Positions 63,912 through 64,000 of a DNA stretch of 64,000 bases are shown in pieces. This DNA comes from Enterococcus hirae ATCC 9790 (lineage in GTDB: Bacteria > Bacillota > Bacilli > Lactobacillales > Enterococcaceae), in assembly GCF_000271405.2 (NCBI RefSeq), contig NC_018081.1, forward strand, positions 43-64,042, given 5' to 3'. Position 1 is the stretch's first letter; each line of letters begins with the position of its first letter. The notes under the pieces are model-generated. The model searched no databases. It worked only from the letters and a program-made list of their open reading frames with translations, and was not told where the DNA came from. The translations under genes and the position numbers were made by a program.

Positions 63912-64000
63912 ATGACACCAAATCGAGAAGATTACTTGAAAATCATTTTGGAATTAGGCGGAGACACGACAAAAGTAAATAATAAACAAATCGTTTCCAG
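63912..64000 (+). CDS. mntR: DtxR-type metalloregulator (MntR/EfaR), 3' part outside window
   Basis: The last 89 bases encode the first 29 residues of a manganese-responsive DtxR-family repressor: MTPNREDYLKIILELGG is the characteristic start, followed by TKVNNKQIVS leading into the HTH. AAAGGATG lies six bases upstream of ATG 63912. In E. faecalis the equivalent EfaR represses manganese transporters and an adhesin. The rest of the gene is not visible. Confidence 0.85.
   Translation, partial: MTPNREDYLKIILELGGDTTKVNNKQIVS

Overview
The window looks like the chromosome of an Enterococcus close to E. faecium, E. hirae or E. mundtii. The base composition is AT-rich. Genes include an Enterococcus-type Mn superoxide dismutase, a LiaFSR cell-envelope stress operon whose residue numbering matches E. 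faecium, and an enterococcal polysaccharide antigen (Epa) locus. At the right edge is a manganese-type DtxR regulator. No integrase, transposase gene, CRISPR array, rRNA or replication origin was seen. Identifications come from reading the sequence, and no database search was run.

Layout. 1-3.5 kb: a surface protein cut by the left edge, ending in an Ala-Asp dipeptide repeat, opposite a divergent Mga-type regulator interrupted by one in-frame TGA. 3.5-14.2 kb: mostly housekeeping and stress genes (cold-shock protein, sodA, GtrA-like protein, DUF1189 protein, 2-hydroxyacid dehydrogenase, HesB-like protein, ktrA, liaFSR, greA, mltG, a penicillin-binding-protein-like serine hydrolase). 14.4-46.7 kb: a cell-wall polysaccharide locus, all on the minus strand. 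Its conserved half (about 30-46.7 kb) carries the TagO/WecA-type initiator epaA, rhamnan glycosyltransferases epaB-D, the dTDP-rhamnose genes rfbACBD, two large membrane proteins, the ABC exporter epaL/epaM, a coiled-coil methyltransferase, a two-domain glycosyltransferase, and then the sugar-phosphate transferase epaR (28.4-29.8 kb). Its variable half (14.4-28.4 kb) carries a Wzx-like flippase, a Wzy-like polymerase, three glycosyltransferases, two LicD proteins, an IspD/TarI-like cytidylyltransferase, two sugar epimerase-type proteins and a secreted GH25 muramidase with seven DUF5776 repeats.

46.8-53.9 kb: YihY, methionine aminopeptidase, flavodoxin, a TetR regulator, aminopeptidase PepS, two small unknown genes, tRNA-Arg(CCU) and an Eis-like acetyltransferase. 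54-60 kb: a beta-glucoside-type PTS operon behind a clear sigma-54 promoter, with its LevR-like activator upstream. 60-64 kb: DEAD-box helicase, Gfo/Idh/MocA oxidoreductase, sfsA, a DUF4828-like protein and the start of an mntR/efaR-type gene.

How the parts fit. The Epa locus seems to hold two assembly lines. One is a rhamnan backbone made on undecaprenyl phosphate and exported by EpaL/EpaM. The other is a variable decoration, probably containing polyol phosphate, started by EpaR, extended by the variable glycosyltransferases and LicD proteins, and moved by the flippase and polymerase. Two observations deserve most attention. The coiled-coil methyltransferase overlaps the Wzt-like ATPase gene, which recalls the Gram-negative WbdD/Wzt chain-termination system. 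A GW-containing domain of about 100 residues appears at the C-terminus of that methyltransferase and again at the N-terminus of the glycosyltransferase encoded next to it.
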